A program made the position numbers and the translations under genes. From positions 1,116,001-1,180,000 of the forward strand of contig OZ244956.1 of assembly GCA_965222505.1 (NCBI GenBank): a stretch of 64,000 nt of DNA, given 5' to 3'. The notes under the pieces were generated by a model. It was not told where the DNA came from, did not search any database, and saw only the letters and a list, made by a program, of their open reading frames with translations. Positions 44,747-52,927 of the stretch are shown piece after piece. The DNA is from G965222505 sp965222505. Lineage in GTDB: Bacteria > Bacteroidota > Rhodothermia > Rhodothermales > DATKEJ01. Positions within the stretch are counted from its first letter, which is position 1. Each line of letters opens with the position of its first letter.

Positions 44747-45658
44747 CTAGGATTCCGGCGGTCTCTTCTCAGGGTTTACGATGGATAAAACTACGTGTTC
44801 AGGATACCGATACGCAAGCGAGCTATGCCGACGACGACGGTTGTAATAATTCATCTTCTCGTCTATCAATGCCACAACCGCATCTAGGCTGTCAAGCACC
44901 AACAACGCCGAGGCATTCTCTGTCTTGAACCGCCCCCAAAAGGACTCAATCCAAGGATTGTCTCTGGCCCCGTTCTCAGCATACGAGGCCCGCGCCTCCT
45001 GCGTGATTAACACTTCTTCGAGCCAAGCATAGCTGGTATAGACCCCGTCTTTATCATGATGAACAATATGTCCCTCTAGACTTTGTCCTAGTGCCTGCAG
45101 AGCTCGGCAAAGTTGGTCTAGAGCATGCAAGGCCAAGCGCCGATTGCGACGTGCGCCAACAGCCCAGCCGCCGACCCACCGGGTTTCAATGTCGAGCAAA
45201 ACCATCAAGTAAGCTTTCCGGCTGCCTTGAGCATAGATGATCTCGGTAAAATCTGTTGAGTAAACCTCAAAGGCCGACCACGTTTTTCCTTTAACCAGGT
45301 CCGCACTCGGGCCGGCTCGTTTGAGTACCCGCTGCAAGGCCGACGGTTTGGTGGCCGGTAAACATCGCCTGAGGCCCAGATCATAGCTGTTCAAGACCCG
45401 GCGAAGCCGTTTATGGTTGACACGTTCTGGAAATGTCAGGGCCAAGTCTTCGAGGATACGCCGGTAGCCGTAGTCACTGTGAGCCTTGATGATCTCAACG
45501 ATAGCTGCTTTCAAAGACGCATCCCGTGTGGCCTGATCGAGCCGATGTTGGTGATAATGCCAAGAAGCCTTCGATACGCCAAGGGCCCGCAGACATTGGT
45601 TCAGGCCATAGTGATTGCGGTGCGTTTTAATGAGTTTGAGCTTTTCTTGCATGGTCAA
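44747..45658 (-). CDS. IS3-family transposase OrfB
   Basis: About 303 residues with the rve integrase core: V-Y-S-T-D-F-T-E, H-H-D-K-D-G-V-Y and the catalytic glutamate in N-P-W-I-E-S-F-W. Start may be TTG at 45658 (overlapping the orfA stop) or ATG at 45652. In this family OrfB is usually made as an OrfAB fusion by a -1 ribosomal shift, which is possible here. Confidence 0.92.
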   Translation of the reverse strand: MTMQEKLKLIKTHRNHYGLNQCLRALGVSKASWHYHQHRLDQATRDASLKAAIVEIIKAHSDYGYRRILEDLALTFPERVNHKRLRRVLNSYDLGLRRCLPATKPSALQRVLKRAGPSADLVKGKTWSAFEVYSTDFTEIIYAQGSRKAYLMVLLDIETRWVGGWAVGARRNRRLALHALDQLCRALQALGQSLEGHIVHHDKDGVYTSYAWLEEVLITQEARASYAENGARDNPWIESFWGRFKTENASALLVLDSLDAVVALIDEKMNYYNRRRRHSSLAYRYPEHVVLSIVNPEKRPPES

Positions 45659-45936
45659 GACCCGGCCAAAAAATTTTTCAACAGCGCCAGTTCGACCTCT
45701 TTTCGGCCCAGCAGTCGTTCGAGTTCAGCGATCTTGTCTTCATATTGCCTTACGGTCTCCGAGCTTGAGAAGATCTCGGGGCCGTGTGTGAGAAAATGCT
45801 GTTTCCATTTTGAAAGTGTGACTGGATGTACGCCAAAGGCGCGTGCGATTTCGGCATCGCCACGTTGCTCTTTGAGTGCTTCGACGACGACTTGGAATTT
45901 GAACGAGGGCGTATAGCGTTTGCTATGTTTGGCCAT
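45655..45936 (-). CDS. IS3-family OrfA (DNA-binding subunit)
   Basis: A 93-residue protein from the ATG at 45936. It has an HTH_Tnp_1 domain (RYTPSFKFQVVVEALKEQRG, HPVTLSKWKQHF) and a C-terminal leucine zipper. It overlaps OrfB by four bases. Confidence 0.9.
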   Translation of the reverse strand: MAKHSKRYTPSFKFQVVVEALKEQRGDAEIARAFGVHPVTLSKWKQHFLTHGPEIFSSSETVRQYEDKIAELERLLGRKEVELALLKNFLAGS

Positions 45937-46173
45937 GGTATTTCTCATTTTGTTGTTGAGAAAATACCACTGGAAAACGTTAGCGCTGCTTAGCTGGTAT
46001 ACCGGTTCACATTTTGGGGCTCAGATCCTTTGATGGTCATACGAGTGTCCTCGTTAAGCTTGGCCATGACTGCCTCCGATAGGTTGATGTATCGGAAACA
46101 GAACGAAGAAATACTCGACGAGGTGCGTAAAACTGGGTGTCGCCTTAACTATAATTTACGGTGTCGCTCTACA

Positions 46174-46321
46174 GGACTTAACCAAGCGAGCTTGGGCAAG
46201 TAATATGCGCTTCATAGATTTTGTCATAGTAGGGCATGATTCATATTGGAGTATGTTTGATGAGTTTGGAGGCGGGGAGTATCTCGATGGCGGCTTTTCG
46301 TTTGATGCTATTACATGGTAA
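46174..46321 (+). pseudogene. 3' remnant of an unidentified gene next to the IS21
   Basis: Directly after the IS21 end a frame continues as D-L-T-K-R-A-W-A-S-N-M-R-F-I-D-F-V and ends S-F-D-A-I-T-W, stop at 46321. It looks like the C-terminus of a real protein cut off from its start, but no family is recognised. It does not continue the IS256 transposase left of the IS21. Confidence 0.45.
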
Positions 46322-46552
46322 CTTCGCTCGGAGTGCGTGGTGCCGACATGATATACTAATCTCCGACTGGACGTCGATCTCTAAATGGTGCAGTGCTTTT
46401 TCTCATAGTCTAGGGGGTGCTTTGCAGTAAACAGGTTCGAACATTATCTAGTCCGGCCTAGGTCGGCTGGAGCGGTTATTATACACCTGAACGCGACCGT
46501 CATAATAAGCCTGATGGTTTAGGATGAAATGCCAGTTTGATAGAATGAAACA
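46322..46552. other. Non-coding gap before the reverse transcriptase 3' end
   Basis: No gene is supported. Around 46431-46470 it holds a degraded copy of the 3' end of the serine recombinase at 48390 (shared AGGTTCGAACAT and nearby GGCC-GGAC blocks). Confidence 0.45.
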
Positions 46553-48124
46553 TCAAATTGGCGAGAACGGGTCTACAAAAAGTACCTGCGTCCTAGCACT
46601 AGACGGTGCACCTGTTGGAGTTACATTTGTCGCTCTTTGTTTATCATAGAAATGCACATCATTTTCCTGTAGGAAGCGGAAGGGGTAATCTGCATATATA
46701 TGGTCGTTCACGTTGAAAGACGGTAGCCACCCTTGTTTTTTTGCTTCATATGCCAGGAGCCAGTTGTTGCCATATAACTCTTCAGTCTGCATTAATTCAA
46801 GCCATTTTGTATGATCCAGCCCAGATGACACAAAACCCCTATTTTCTGCATCCAATGCTAATAGTGCAACTATTGAGTCCTTTAAGTTGACAACTGAATC
46901 AGCAGCATCTTTTGACATATTAAGGCTGAAATATATCAAGCCCCACACTGCCCAAGCTACGTCACTTGCATATCCTAGAGGACTTTTTCTATCAATCTGA
47001 AAATTTAGCACATACTCTAATGCTGGCAGATCAACATTATATCCTTTTTCCGACTTCCGCACCAAGTGAGACAAAACAACCGGCAGCAACCCGTTCCTAT
47101 TCATAACACATTGTTGAAGAAAGTTTTGTGTTATTTTCCAATTGGCTCTATCAATTTTTACACCATTTAATCTCTGAATAGCATATTTCAGGACTGATTC
47201 GTCTTTAAAGTCCTTTGCGTGCTCAATGGAAAGATCAAAGAAGGCTATAAGGTCAGAATGCTGTTTTTTGGCTTTTCTTCTGAATTTGTATTTCCTAAGC
47301 TCAGAAACCCACCTTGAATCAATCGGAGAAGGTAGCTCTACAATTTTCGTCTTTAGAAAATTTAGTCTTAACTCGTATTCACTTAGTGCCTCTTGTATGG
47401 TCGCTAGAGCTTCTTCAGCTACTGAGTAAGAAGTACAGCCGACATAGTAATCATCACTGTATCTGAACCAACGCAGACCTCCTAGCTTCTTTTCAATTTC
47501 TATGTCTACAGCTGAAAGGATCATCTCGGCAATAATGAAGGAAGTGTCTGGGCCTATAGGTATTCCCATAGTTTGCCCATCTTGCCCCTGCCGAACCCAA
47601 AAATCAATTGCATTTCCTAGATGGTTATAACGTCTATGTATTTTTGCAAAGGCTTTTCCATGAGCTGCCCACGGTATCGAATGGCTATAAATTGAAGGGT
47701 AGCATTTTGAAATGTCTGTCCGTAGAATATATCTTGATTTACCATTAATCAATAACTTGTAAGTTTCTAGTTCGCCAATAGTATGTTCGGCTATTACAGC
47801 ACGGCCATTACTTGGACCAAGCTTAGGGTGGCTTTTAGATATTCTTGACCTCCTAATAGTTGATTCAATTGTACTCCAGTTACCTGTAATCTTCTCACAT
47901 AAATTATAGTAGATAATGGGATTAGGTAGCGCTAACCTCCTCCTTAATATTCCACCTCTTGCGACATCATGAAAACATAATTTGCCTGCCTTTTTCCGAC
48001 TAGTAAATGCCTGTGGCAATGCTAGATTGGGGTCTGCTAAGACCTTCGAATAGTAACGAGTTGTAAATGGAGGAGGTATCTCCTTCAAAAAATATCCTCG
48101 TTCCAATAGCGCTTCAAGTTTCAT
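46553..48124 (-). CDS. Reverse transcriptase of the defence-type (UG/DRT or Abi-like) group
   Basis: A 523-residue reverse transcriptase that is not a group II intron type: no maturase or HNH domain is present. Palm motif A is R-T-D-I-S-K-C-Y-P-S-I-Y (about 135-146), motif B G-Q-T-M-G-I-P-I-G-P-D-T-S, and the catalytic box R-Y-S-D-D (Ser in place of the usual Ala or Met, Asp224-Asp225). The remaining 250 residues are helical and include S-P-L-G-Y-A-S-D-V-A-W-A-V-W-G, which I associate with unknown-group antiviral enzymes. It is flanked by non-coding stretches that could encode a template RNA. Defence against phage is inferred; the subgroup cannot be fixed here. Confidence 0.8.
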   Translation of the reverse strand: MKLEALLERGYFLKEIPPPFTTRYYSKVLADPNLALPQAFTSRKKAGKLCFHDVARGGILRRRLALPNPIIYYNLCEKITGNWSTIESTIRRSRISKSHPKLGPSNGRAVIAEHTIGELETYKLLINGKSRYILRTDISKCYPSIYSHSIPWAAHGKAFAKIHRRYNHLGNAIDFWVRQGQDGQTMGIPIGPDTSFIIAEMILSAVDIEIEKKLGGLRWFRYSDDYYVGCTSYSVAEEALATIQEALSEYELRLNFLKTKIVELPSPIDSRWVSELRKYKFRRKAKKQHSDLIAFFDLSIEHAKDFKDESVLKYAIQRLNGVKIDRANWKITQNFLQQCVMNRNGLLPVVLSHLVRKSEKGYNVDLPALEYVLNFQIDRKSPLGYASDVAWAVWGLIYFSLNMSKDAADSVVNLKDSIVALLALDAENRGFVSSGLDHTKWLELMQTEELYGNNWLLAYEAKKQGWLPSFNVNDHIYADYPFRFLQENDVHFYDKQRATNVTPTGAPSSARTQVLFVDPFSPI

Positions 48125-48165
48125 ATCAGTGCGAAACTATTTCTTTGTTAACTCCTAAATTTAAC

Positions 48166-48335
48166 ACTTTAACAGACGAGGGGTCGACAAATTTCTTAAC
48201 TATGGAAAAGCAGCCAATGTCGCAGGACTTCTCGTCCTTGAGAGTGATGAGCCAACAGCTCAACAGTTAAAGGACAAATACTGTATCAAAGTTGGCACCA
48301 AGATAAAGAGCATACAAAAGGTGAGTATTCAGTGA
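48166..48335 (+). pseudogene. Possible 3' remnant of an unidentified gene
   Basis: A frame of about 56 residues reads protein-like (F-L-N-Y-G-K-A-A-N-V-A-G-L-L-V-L-E-S-D-E, then Q-L-K-D-K-Y-C-I-K-V-G-T-K) and stops at 48335, with no start codon. It may be the end of a gene disrupted by recombination, or chance. The rest of the 265-bp gap shows nothing clear. Confidence 0.3.
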
Positions 48336-48389
48336 CTATCTGTATTAGAGTATTCTTGAGTTAGTAGAAAACGAAGAGGTTTCATGATT

Positions 48390-50132
48390 TCAAGTGTACA
48401 CTTCAAGTAAAAAGGTTCGAACATCGTCCAGGCCTCGGAGCAAAATAGGACGCACAGACTCAAAAACAGTGTTTCGACAAGATAAGTCAGCTACTTTGCT
48501 AGGTTCGAACTGGGGGTTTTCCTGTTGAGTACGCTCAATGGCGTTCATAAGCGCTTGAACCGGTTCAGTGTTGATAATACGGAGGTTTTGCTCATCCCAT
48601 ATTAGGTTCGAACCAAGTTCGGAAAAGAATCCTCGTTTTCTTGAAGATGTACCATTTTGAATAACATCCACAGCTTGACCGGTTAGGTCAAGGATGGAGC
48701 TTGCCTTTTCAAACCAATCTCTATCCCCAGAATTCAGGCTTATTCTAGAGAGTTCAAGGTCTAGTTCTTTTAAATCGCTCATGTATTCGGTCCTAGTCAC
48801 CATGTTTGTGAGATACATTTCTCGGAGCCTTTTCTTTCTCATAGTAATTTCCTGTCTTCGGTCCTCCCTCGCTACGTGAGCAATGTGCTGTTCTTCGATA
48901 CTGTGATCCTCTAACTCCTTCAAGTATGCTTTACCCCAAGTAATGAGAGGTGGGGATAGATGGAAGTGACGATGTAAATATTCAAGCAGAAATTGATCCA
49001 CCTTTCGCTCCTCAATGGTTCTGGCAACCACACCTTTTGTGCGTCTTCGTCTGACATTGTAATAGTAGATATATGACAGATATGTTGGCTGCTGCATGAG
49101 ATGGATTTCAATCCCGCAGGAAGGGCAGGTTTCTTTGTTCAAGTAGGCAAACTTATGCTTACAATCACAGATTACCTGAAAGGTGAAATCCTGGCCGATA
49201 CCCCCTTCAAACGCGGATCGTAATACACCGGTATAAGCGCCCTCATGTGATTGACGCCGAGAAACTGTGCGTTCTCCAAGTATGAGCTTGATTCGGTGGT
49301 GTTCATCCTCTGAAATAGGTCGGGGAAGGCTAGAATCGAGTTCATATCGTTTGCGCTCTCCATCCTCTCCATTGGCGTAGAAGAAGCCGGCGTAAATGGG
49401 ATTTGTGAGGATATTTCGGTGTACGTAAGACCGGCTGACCAATTTACCGCCCATACGTCTTCGCTTAGGGGTAGTCAAACAGAGTACATCACGTGCGTAT
49501 TTCGTGATCGAACTTACCGAGTGGTGTCCGGTTAAGTACTCTTCCAGTATCTTAACCACAAGCGGAAACCGCTTACGGTCAACCACCCACTTCCGATTAC
49601 CTTTTTCCATACTGGTATCGTTCAGGTAGCCAATGGAGGCTATGCCAGAGGGCAAGCCCTTGCGGTAACGTTCTCGAAGACCACTTTTGACGAATTTACT
49701 CTTGTCGTCGGAGTCCTTCTTGGAGTTGGCAAATTCCAACTGAAGCATCCATTTATCCTCCGGGGTGTTCCAGTATATCCGCGAAGATGTACGAATATGA
49801 TGTAGCTTACCATCATCCATCAGTTGAATGATCACCCCGCTGTCCAAGGCATTTCTCGAAAGACGATTGGCATGCCAGACAAACCATGCGCTACATAAAG
49901 CTGTCTCGGTATCTTTAACGAGTTGGTTAAACACAGGTCGCCCTGGTGTGAAGGCTGATTCAGATTCTTTGAGGTATTCGTCATTCAACACGGTGAGTTG
50001 ATATCTCTGTTGCAGAAGTCGAAGTTCTTCTTCTTGCCGATCCAGTGATTGCACCTGCCGGTCCTCTGCATCGCTACTCTTTCGACAGTAGGTGCGATAG
50101 ACAAAATTTGAAAAGTCTACTGATTCATACAT
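48390..50132 (-). CDS. Second large serine recombinase
   Basis: A 580-residue large serine recombinase. The resolvase domain is at the N-terminus (Y-R-T-Y-C-R-K-S-S with the catalytic Ser near residue 19; A-N-R-L-S-R-N). It is followed by the recombinase domain (R-K-G-L-P-S-G-I-A-S-I-G-Y), a zinc ribbon (C-D-C-K-H-K ... C-P-S-C-G) and a coiled coil (about 430-490). It is only distantly similar to the recombinase at 22.2 kb. It may integrate a nested element, or be an invertase or resolvase of the larger one. Confidence 0.9.
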   Translation of the reverse strand: MYESVDFSNFVYRTYCRKSSDAEDRQVQSLDRQEEELRLLQQRYQLTVLNDEYLKESESAFTPGRPVFNQLVKDTETALCSAWFVWHANRLSRNALDSGVIIQLMDDGKLHHIRTSSRIYWNTPEDKWMLQLEFANSKKDSDDKSKFVKSGLRERYRKGLPSGIASIGYLNDTSMEKGNRKWVVDRKRFPLVVKILEEYLTGHHSVSSITKYARDVLCLTTPKRRRMGGKLVSRSYVHRNILTNPIYAGFFYANGEDGERKRYELDSSLPRPISEDEHHRIKLILGERTVSRRQSHEGAYTGVLRSAFEGGIGQDFTFQVICDCKHKFAYLNKETCPSCGIEIHLMQQPTYLSYIYYYNVRRRRTKGVVARTIEERKVDQFLLEYLHRHFHLSPPLITWGKAYLKELEDHSIEEQHIAHVAREDRRQEITMRKKRLREMYLTNMVTRTEYMSDLKELDLELSRISLNSGDRDWFEKASSILDLTGQAVDVIQNGTSSRKRGFFSELGSNLIWDEQNLRIINTEPVQALMNAIERTQQENPQFEPSKVADLSCRNTVFESVRPILLRGLDDVRTFLLEVYT

Positions 50133-50162
50133 AAGCCGAGAAAAGCTAAACTAATAACAAAA

Positions 50163-50244
50163 ATGGAGAAGCAGTGTGGGCATTGTCGCCAGACTAAACC
50201 CCTGCTTCCCCATCTCTATATCCCATGCTGTGGCTTAGTCTGGC
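50163..50244. other. Interleaved inverted repeats able to form a pseudoknot
   Basis: Arm A ATGGAGAAGCAG (50163-50174) pairs with A' CTGCTTCCCCAT (50202-50213), 11 of 12 bases. Arm B GCCAGACTAA (50188-50197) pairs perfectly with B' TTAGTCTGGC (50235-50244). The order is A-B-A'-B', which can form a pseudoknot but not two nested hairpins. B' overlaps the stop of the small gene to the right. Confidence 0.6.
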
Positions 50245-50438
50245 TCCTCAATTGTATCATACAATTGCTCTTTTCGAATCTGTTCTTTTATCCCATCAGC
50301 CATAAGAAAGAGCACAATATTTCCGATTTGATTGAGTCCGGTATCATCAAGTTCATGAATGAGTTGATCGTCATACGCTTGTCGAAGTGTCTCTCTAAGG
50401 TCGTTGAGTGCCTGTTGTGAAAGTTTTACTTTAGGCAT
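50235..50438 (-). CDS. Small helical protein next to the conjugation-type ATPase
   Basis: A 67-residue all-helical protein (MPKVKLSQQALNDLRETLRQ; end Q-L-Y-D-T-I-E-E-P-D). The ATG at 50438 overlaps the ATPase gene end by 8 bases. It may be an accessory subunit or a regulator; I recognise no family. Confidence 0.6.
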   Translation of the reverse strand: MPKVKLSQQALNDLRETLRQAYDDQLIHELDDTGLNQIGNIVLFLMADGIKEQIRKEQLYDTIEEPD

Positions 50439-51639
50439 AGTGCGATTTCGAACTACCAAGAGAATGGGGCCTCACCGTATCCGCACTAAAGGGCTTCGAT
50501 ACACGCCCATCAATCATCATCTTGAGGTAGATCGAGTAGTTAGGAAGGTTGACGAGGTCTTCAAGGCCAAAGACGGGCCGAAACTCTTTTTCAAGGATTT
50601 CAGCGTCGTCTACCCCCACTCGAAAGGAGATCATCGTCCCGACATTGCCGAGAATGGCATAGCGTACCGGTTCAGGAACATGTTTAAGGTATTGGGTAGA
50701 GAGGATGAGGTTGGTGCGGTACTTCCTGAGTTCAGAGAGCATCCCAGCCAAAGCGTGGGTAGGATAGGCTTGAAACTCATCCAGGTAGACAAAGAAATCT
50801 TGTCTGTCACCTTCAGGTATGTCAGCCCGAGAAAGACCAGCTACACCCAGCATGGTAACGAGAAGTGAACCAAGTAGTGCACTGGTATCCTCGCCTAGCT
50901 TTCCTTTTGCCAGATTTACCAAAAGTATCCGGCCAGTATCCAACACATCTCTGAAATCGAGCGTTTGCTCCGGTGCAGTTAGCAGTCGTCTCATGATCGG
51001 GTCAGCGAGGAAGGCTCCCACCTTGTTTTGCACCGGCATAGCTGCTTCTCTCTGGAGGCGTACGGGGTAGCCTTCAAATTCATGAAGCCAAAATCTGCGT
51101 ACCAGAGGATTGGACACCCCTGTAGCTATAGCTTTTCGGTACTTCGGGTCATCAAACAGGCGAAGGATATCAGCAAGGGTAGAAAAAGGGTGAGCCATGA
51201 GAGCCAGGAGGGCATTGCGGAGGAGGTGTTCCAAACGTGGTCCCCAAAAGTCACTCCACAACTTTTTGAAAGCAGAGAGTATGCCGGAGGTGGCAAGCGC
51301 GTGTTTTCCGGGGGGAATACCAGCTAAAGGATTGAATCCGTAGGGCTGTTTGGGGTCTGGAGCGTTGAGGTATATATGGTTAGTGCGGTTAGTTATTTGG
51401 CTTGCCAGCCACTCAACCATATCCCCGTGCGGATCAAGAAAAGCAAGACCCCGATTTGCTTCTATGTCTTGGTGAATCAAGGTTTCAAGGAGCGTTGATT
51501 TACCGGTGCCCGTTTTCCCAACGATATACATATGATATCGCCGATCTGATTGTCGAATCCCAAAGATGTGCCGGTTATTCCGATAGTTGGTTTCAGCAAA
51601 GTAGGAGATGGATTGGTCAAAAAACATGTGGCCTATCAT
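50431..51639 (-). CDS. Conjugation-type DNA-translocating ATPase (TraG/TrwB/HerA-like core)
   Basis: A 402-residue ATPase. Walker A is VGKTGTGKSTLLE (about 40-50). L-A-F-L-D-P-H-G-D follows, and Walker B is F-F-V-Y-L-D-E-F-Q. The D-R-R-Y-H-M-Y segment just before Walker A is usual in conjugative ATPases. Most relatives carry a long N-terminal region in the same chain; here the protein starts directly at the motor core. A possible missing half is encoded separately at 58399-60141. The start at 51639 or 51627 is uncertain (a GAGGTGA lies close upstream). Confidence 0.75.
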   Translation of the reverse strand: MIGHMFFDQSISYFAETNYRNNRHIFGIRQSDRRYHMYIVGKTGTGKSTLLETLIHQDIEANRGLAFLDPHGDMVEWLASQITNRTNHIYLNAPDPKQPYGFNPLAGIPPGKHALATSGILSAFKKLWSDFWGPRLEHLLRNALLALMAHPFSTLADILRLFDDPKYRKAIATGVSNPLVRRFWLHEFEGYPVRLQREAAMPVQNKVGAFLADPIMRRLLTAPEQTLDFRDVLDTGRILLVNLAKGKLGEDTSALLGSLLVTMLGVAGLSRADIPEGDRQDFFVYLDEFQAYPTHALAGMLSELRKYRTNLILSTQYLKHVPEPVRYAILGNVGTMISFRVGVDDAEILEKEFRPVFGLEDLVNLPNYSIYLKMMIDGRVSKPFSADTVRPHSLGSSKSHYA

Positions 51640-51775
51640 CACCTCTTCTCTTTTCCCTCGTAAGGCTGCTTCTTGTAGAGAGGAAGCTACTTTTCTCCGT
51701 CTGCACGCTCTGGTCACACTCCGCTATGCTCATGGGCAGTTCTGTCCTTTCTAACCAACCGAATAGGTACCTGCT

Positions 51776-52738
51776 ATGAGTAACGGAGATGGACACCTGA
51801 CCCGTATCGTCACCCTTCCCCCACATGAGGATGCAATCGTCCTCGATGAGCGAGAAGGCACAGTAGCTCACTGCGACATCAGCGCCATCGAGCCAACAGA
51901 GCTTGACGGCATTACGATTAATCGCACCAAAACCAAGATCAGCCCCTTCATTGACATTCGGAAGGAGAGACTGGTCGATCAACTTACCGGCGCACCTTCC
52001 CGGTCATTCGGGGTATGGGTGCCTGATCCCAACAGGCCCGAAGGCTGGCGCGATATGGGCACGGTGAGCGAAAACTACCTGCTTCTCACCAACACTGAAG
52101 TGCGGAAACTGGCCCTCGATATTGCAGAAGAAAGTGGACTCCTCTATGAGGAAAGTCGCATCTTCTGGGACGGTGCCCGCTTTGCCCACATCATCGACTT
52201 CACCGAGAACCATGAGCGAATAGATGGAGAGAATGACCCTGTAGGCTTCTCCCTCATCATGCGCTCAAGCTATGACCGCAGTTGGAAGTTTGACGCGGCC
52301 CTCATGGGCAAACGTTTCCTCTGTGATAATGGTATGCTCTCAGGAGAATTCTTTGCTCGCGTATCCTTCAAACACGTACAGGCAGATGGAGACAATGGAG
52401 ACACCTGGAAAGAAATCGTCAAGCAAGGCATGTCGATGATTGCGCACGCCGGTGATAATCTCACGCGCTTTGCTGATGGCCTGCGCACACTCAAGCGTCA
52501 CCCCATGAACGACGAGCACCTGCGGCGTATCTGGAACCTCGTACCCAAGCTCGGGGATACCCTTATGGGCAAAGTCATGAGCCGGTACGTGGGATTTGAA
52601 GAGCCAACGCTCTACGGGTTCTTCAACGCTGGCACGAATGTCTTCTGGCACAACAAGAAGATGACGAGCGCGGACTTCTCAAACAATGATAGATTCGTAA
52701 CGGCGATGCTCACGTACGCCTTTGAGTATCTGAATTGA
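51776..52738 (+). CDS. DUF932 (phage/plasmid-type) protein
   Basis: A 320-residue protein matching the DUF932 family of plasmids and phages: V-S-E-N-Y-L-L-L-T-N-T-E-V early, F-L-C-D-N-G-M-L-S-G in the middle and F-W-H-N-K-K near the end. Its role is unknown; related genes often sit near replication and transfer genes. It is followed by a strong terminator. Confidence 0.75.
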   Translation: MSNGDGHLTRIVTLPPHEDAIVLDEREGTVAHCDISAIEPTELDGITINRTKTKISPFIDIRKERLVDQLTGAPSRSFGVWVPDPNRPEGWRDMGTVSENYLLLTNTEVRKLALDIAEESGLLYEESRIFWDGARFAHIIDFTENHERIDGENDPVGFSLIMRSSYDRSWKFDAALMGKRFLCDNGMLSGEFFARVSFKHVQADGDNGDTWKEIVKQGMSMIAHAGDNLTRFADGLRTLKRHPMNDEHLRRIWNLVPKLGDTLMGKVMSRYVGFEEPTLYGFFNAGTNVFWHNKKMTSADFSNNDRFVTAMLTYAFEYLN

Positions 52739-52771
52739 GTGCGTTGTCGTGAAAATTACCAGGGCAACTGA

Positions 52772-52808
52772 AATAACCCGGAAGTGACGAACTTCCGGGT
52801 TATTTTTA
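52772..52808 (+). terminator. Strong intrinsic terminator
   Basis: Stem AATAACCCGGAAGT (52772-52785) with its exact complement ACTTCCGGGTTATT (52791-52804), a five-base loop and a following run of T. It ends transcription of the DUF932 gene and, read the other way, is also A-rich at its left. Confidence 0.85.
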
Positions 52809-52927
52809 TTTCTTAAGAGAATTCTATCTCATTTCTGTATTTTGCTTCTTATTCCATATTCTACCATTTGCGGTATCTGTCTGTATATTTCGCAACCATT
52901 GCCTACACCTGAACGCAGATTACTGTT

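Larger units (their letters stand above)
44702..46028 (-). mobile_element. IS3-family insertion sequence inside istA
   Basis: 1327 bp with imperfect terminal inverted repeats of about 30 bp. The left end is TGTAGTGCGCCCC and the right end, read inward, GGATCTGAGCCCC; both continue AAATGTGAACCGGTAT. It is flanked by a 3-bp TTT target duplication (44699-44701 and 46029-46031). It holds orfA and orfB. Confidence 0.9.
43475..46067 (-). pseudogene. istA: IS21 transposase, interrupted by an IS3-family element
   Basis: The 5' end lies at 46067 (M-A-K-L-N-E-D-T-R-M-T-I) and the rest from 44701 to 43475: a helix-turn-helix (L-T-R-K-G-V-S-N-R-E-I-A-R-L-L-G-V-T), then the DDE core (V-D-W-A-H-F, V-R-V-D-N, E-R-S-I-R). 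Removing the IS3 (44702-46028) and one TTT target copy restores the frame exactly as T-I-K-T-L-T-R-K, giving a 420-residue protein. The gene was therefore intact until the IS3 arrived. Confidence 0.9.
42607..46173 (-). mobile_element. IS21-family insertion sequence, itself split by an IS3
   Basis: The outer ends begin TGTCAAGTGACACC (42607) and, on the other strand, TGTAGAGCGACACC (46173). Both carry a second inner box GGCGACACCCAGTTTTACGC, the multiple terminal repeats typical of IS21. It holds istA and istB. No matching target duplication is seen at the outer edges, so the element or its flanks have been rearranged. Without the IS3 it would be about 2.24 kb. Confidence 0.85.

Noticed and set aside
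46236..46430. Small plus-strand frame left of the reverse transcriptase
   Set aside because: It is in another frame than the protein-like remnant and lacks any signature.
50404..50868. Plus-strand frame opposite the conjugation ATPase
   Set aside because: Antisense shadow; the ATPase motifs are on the minus strand.
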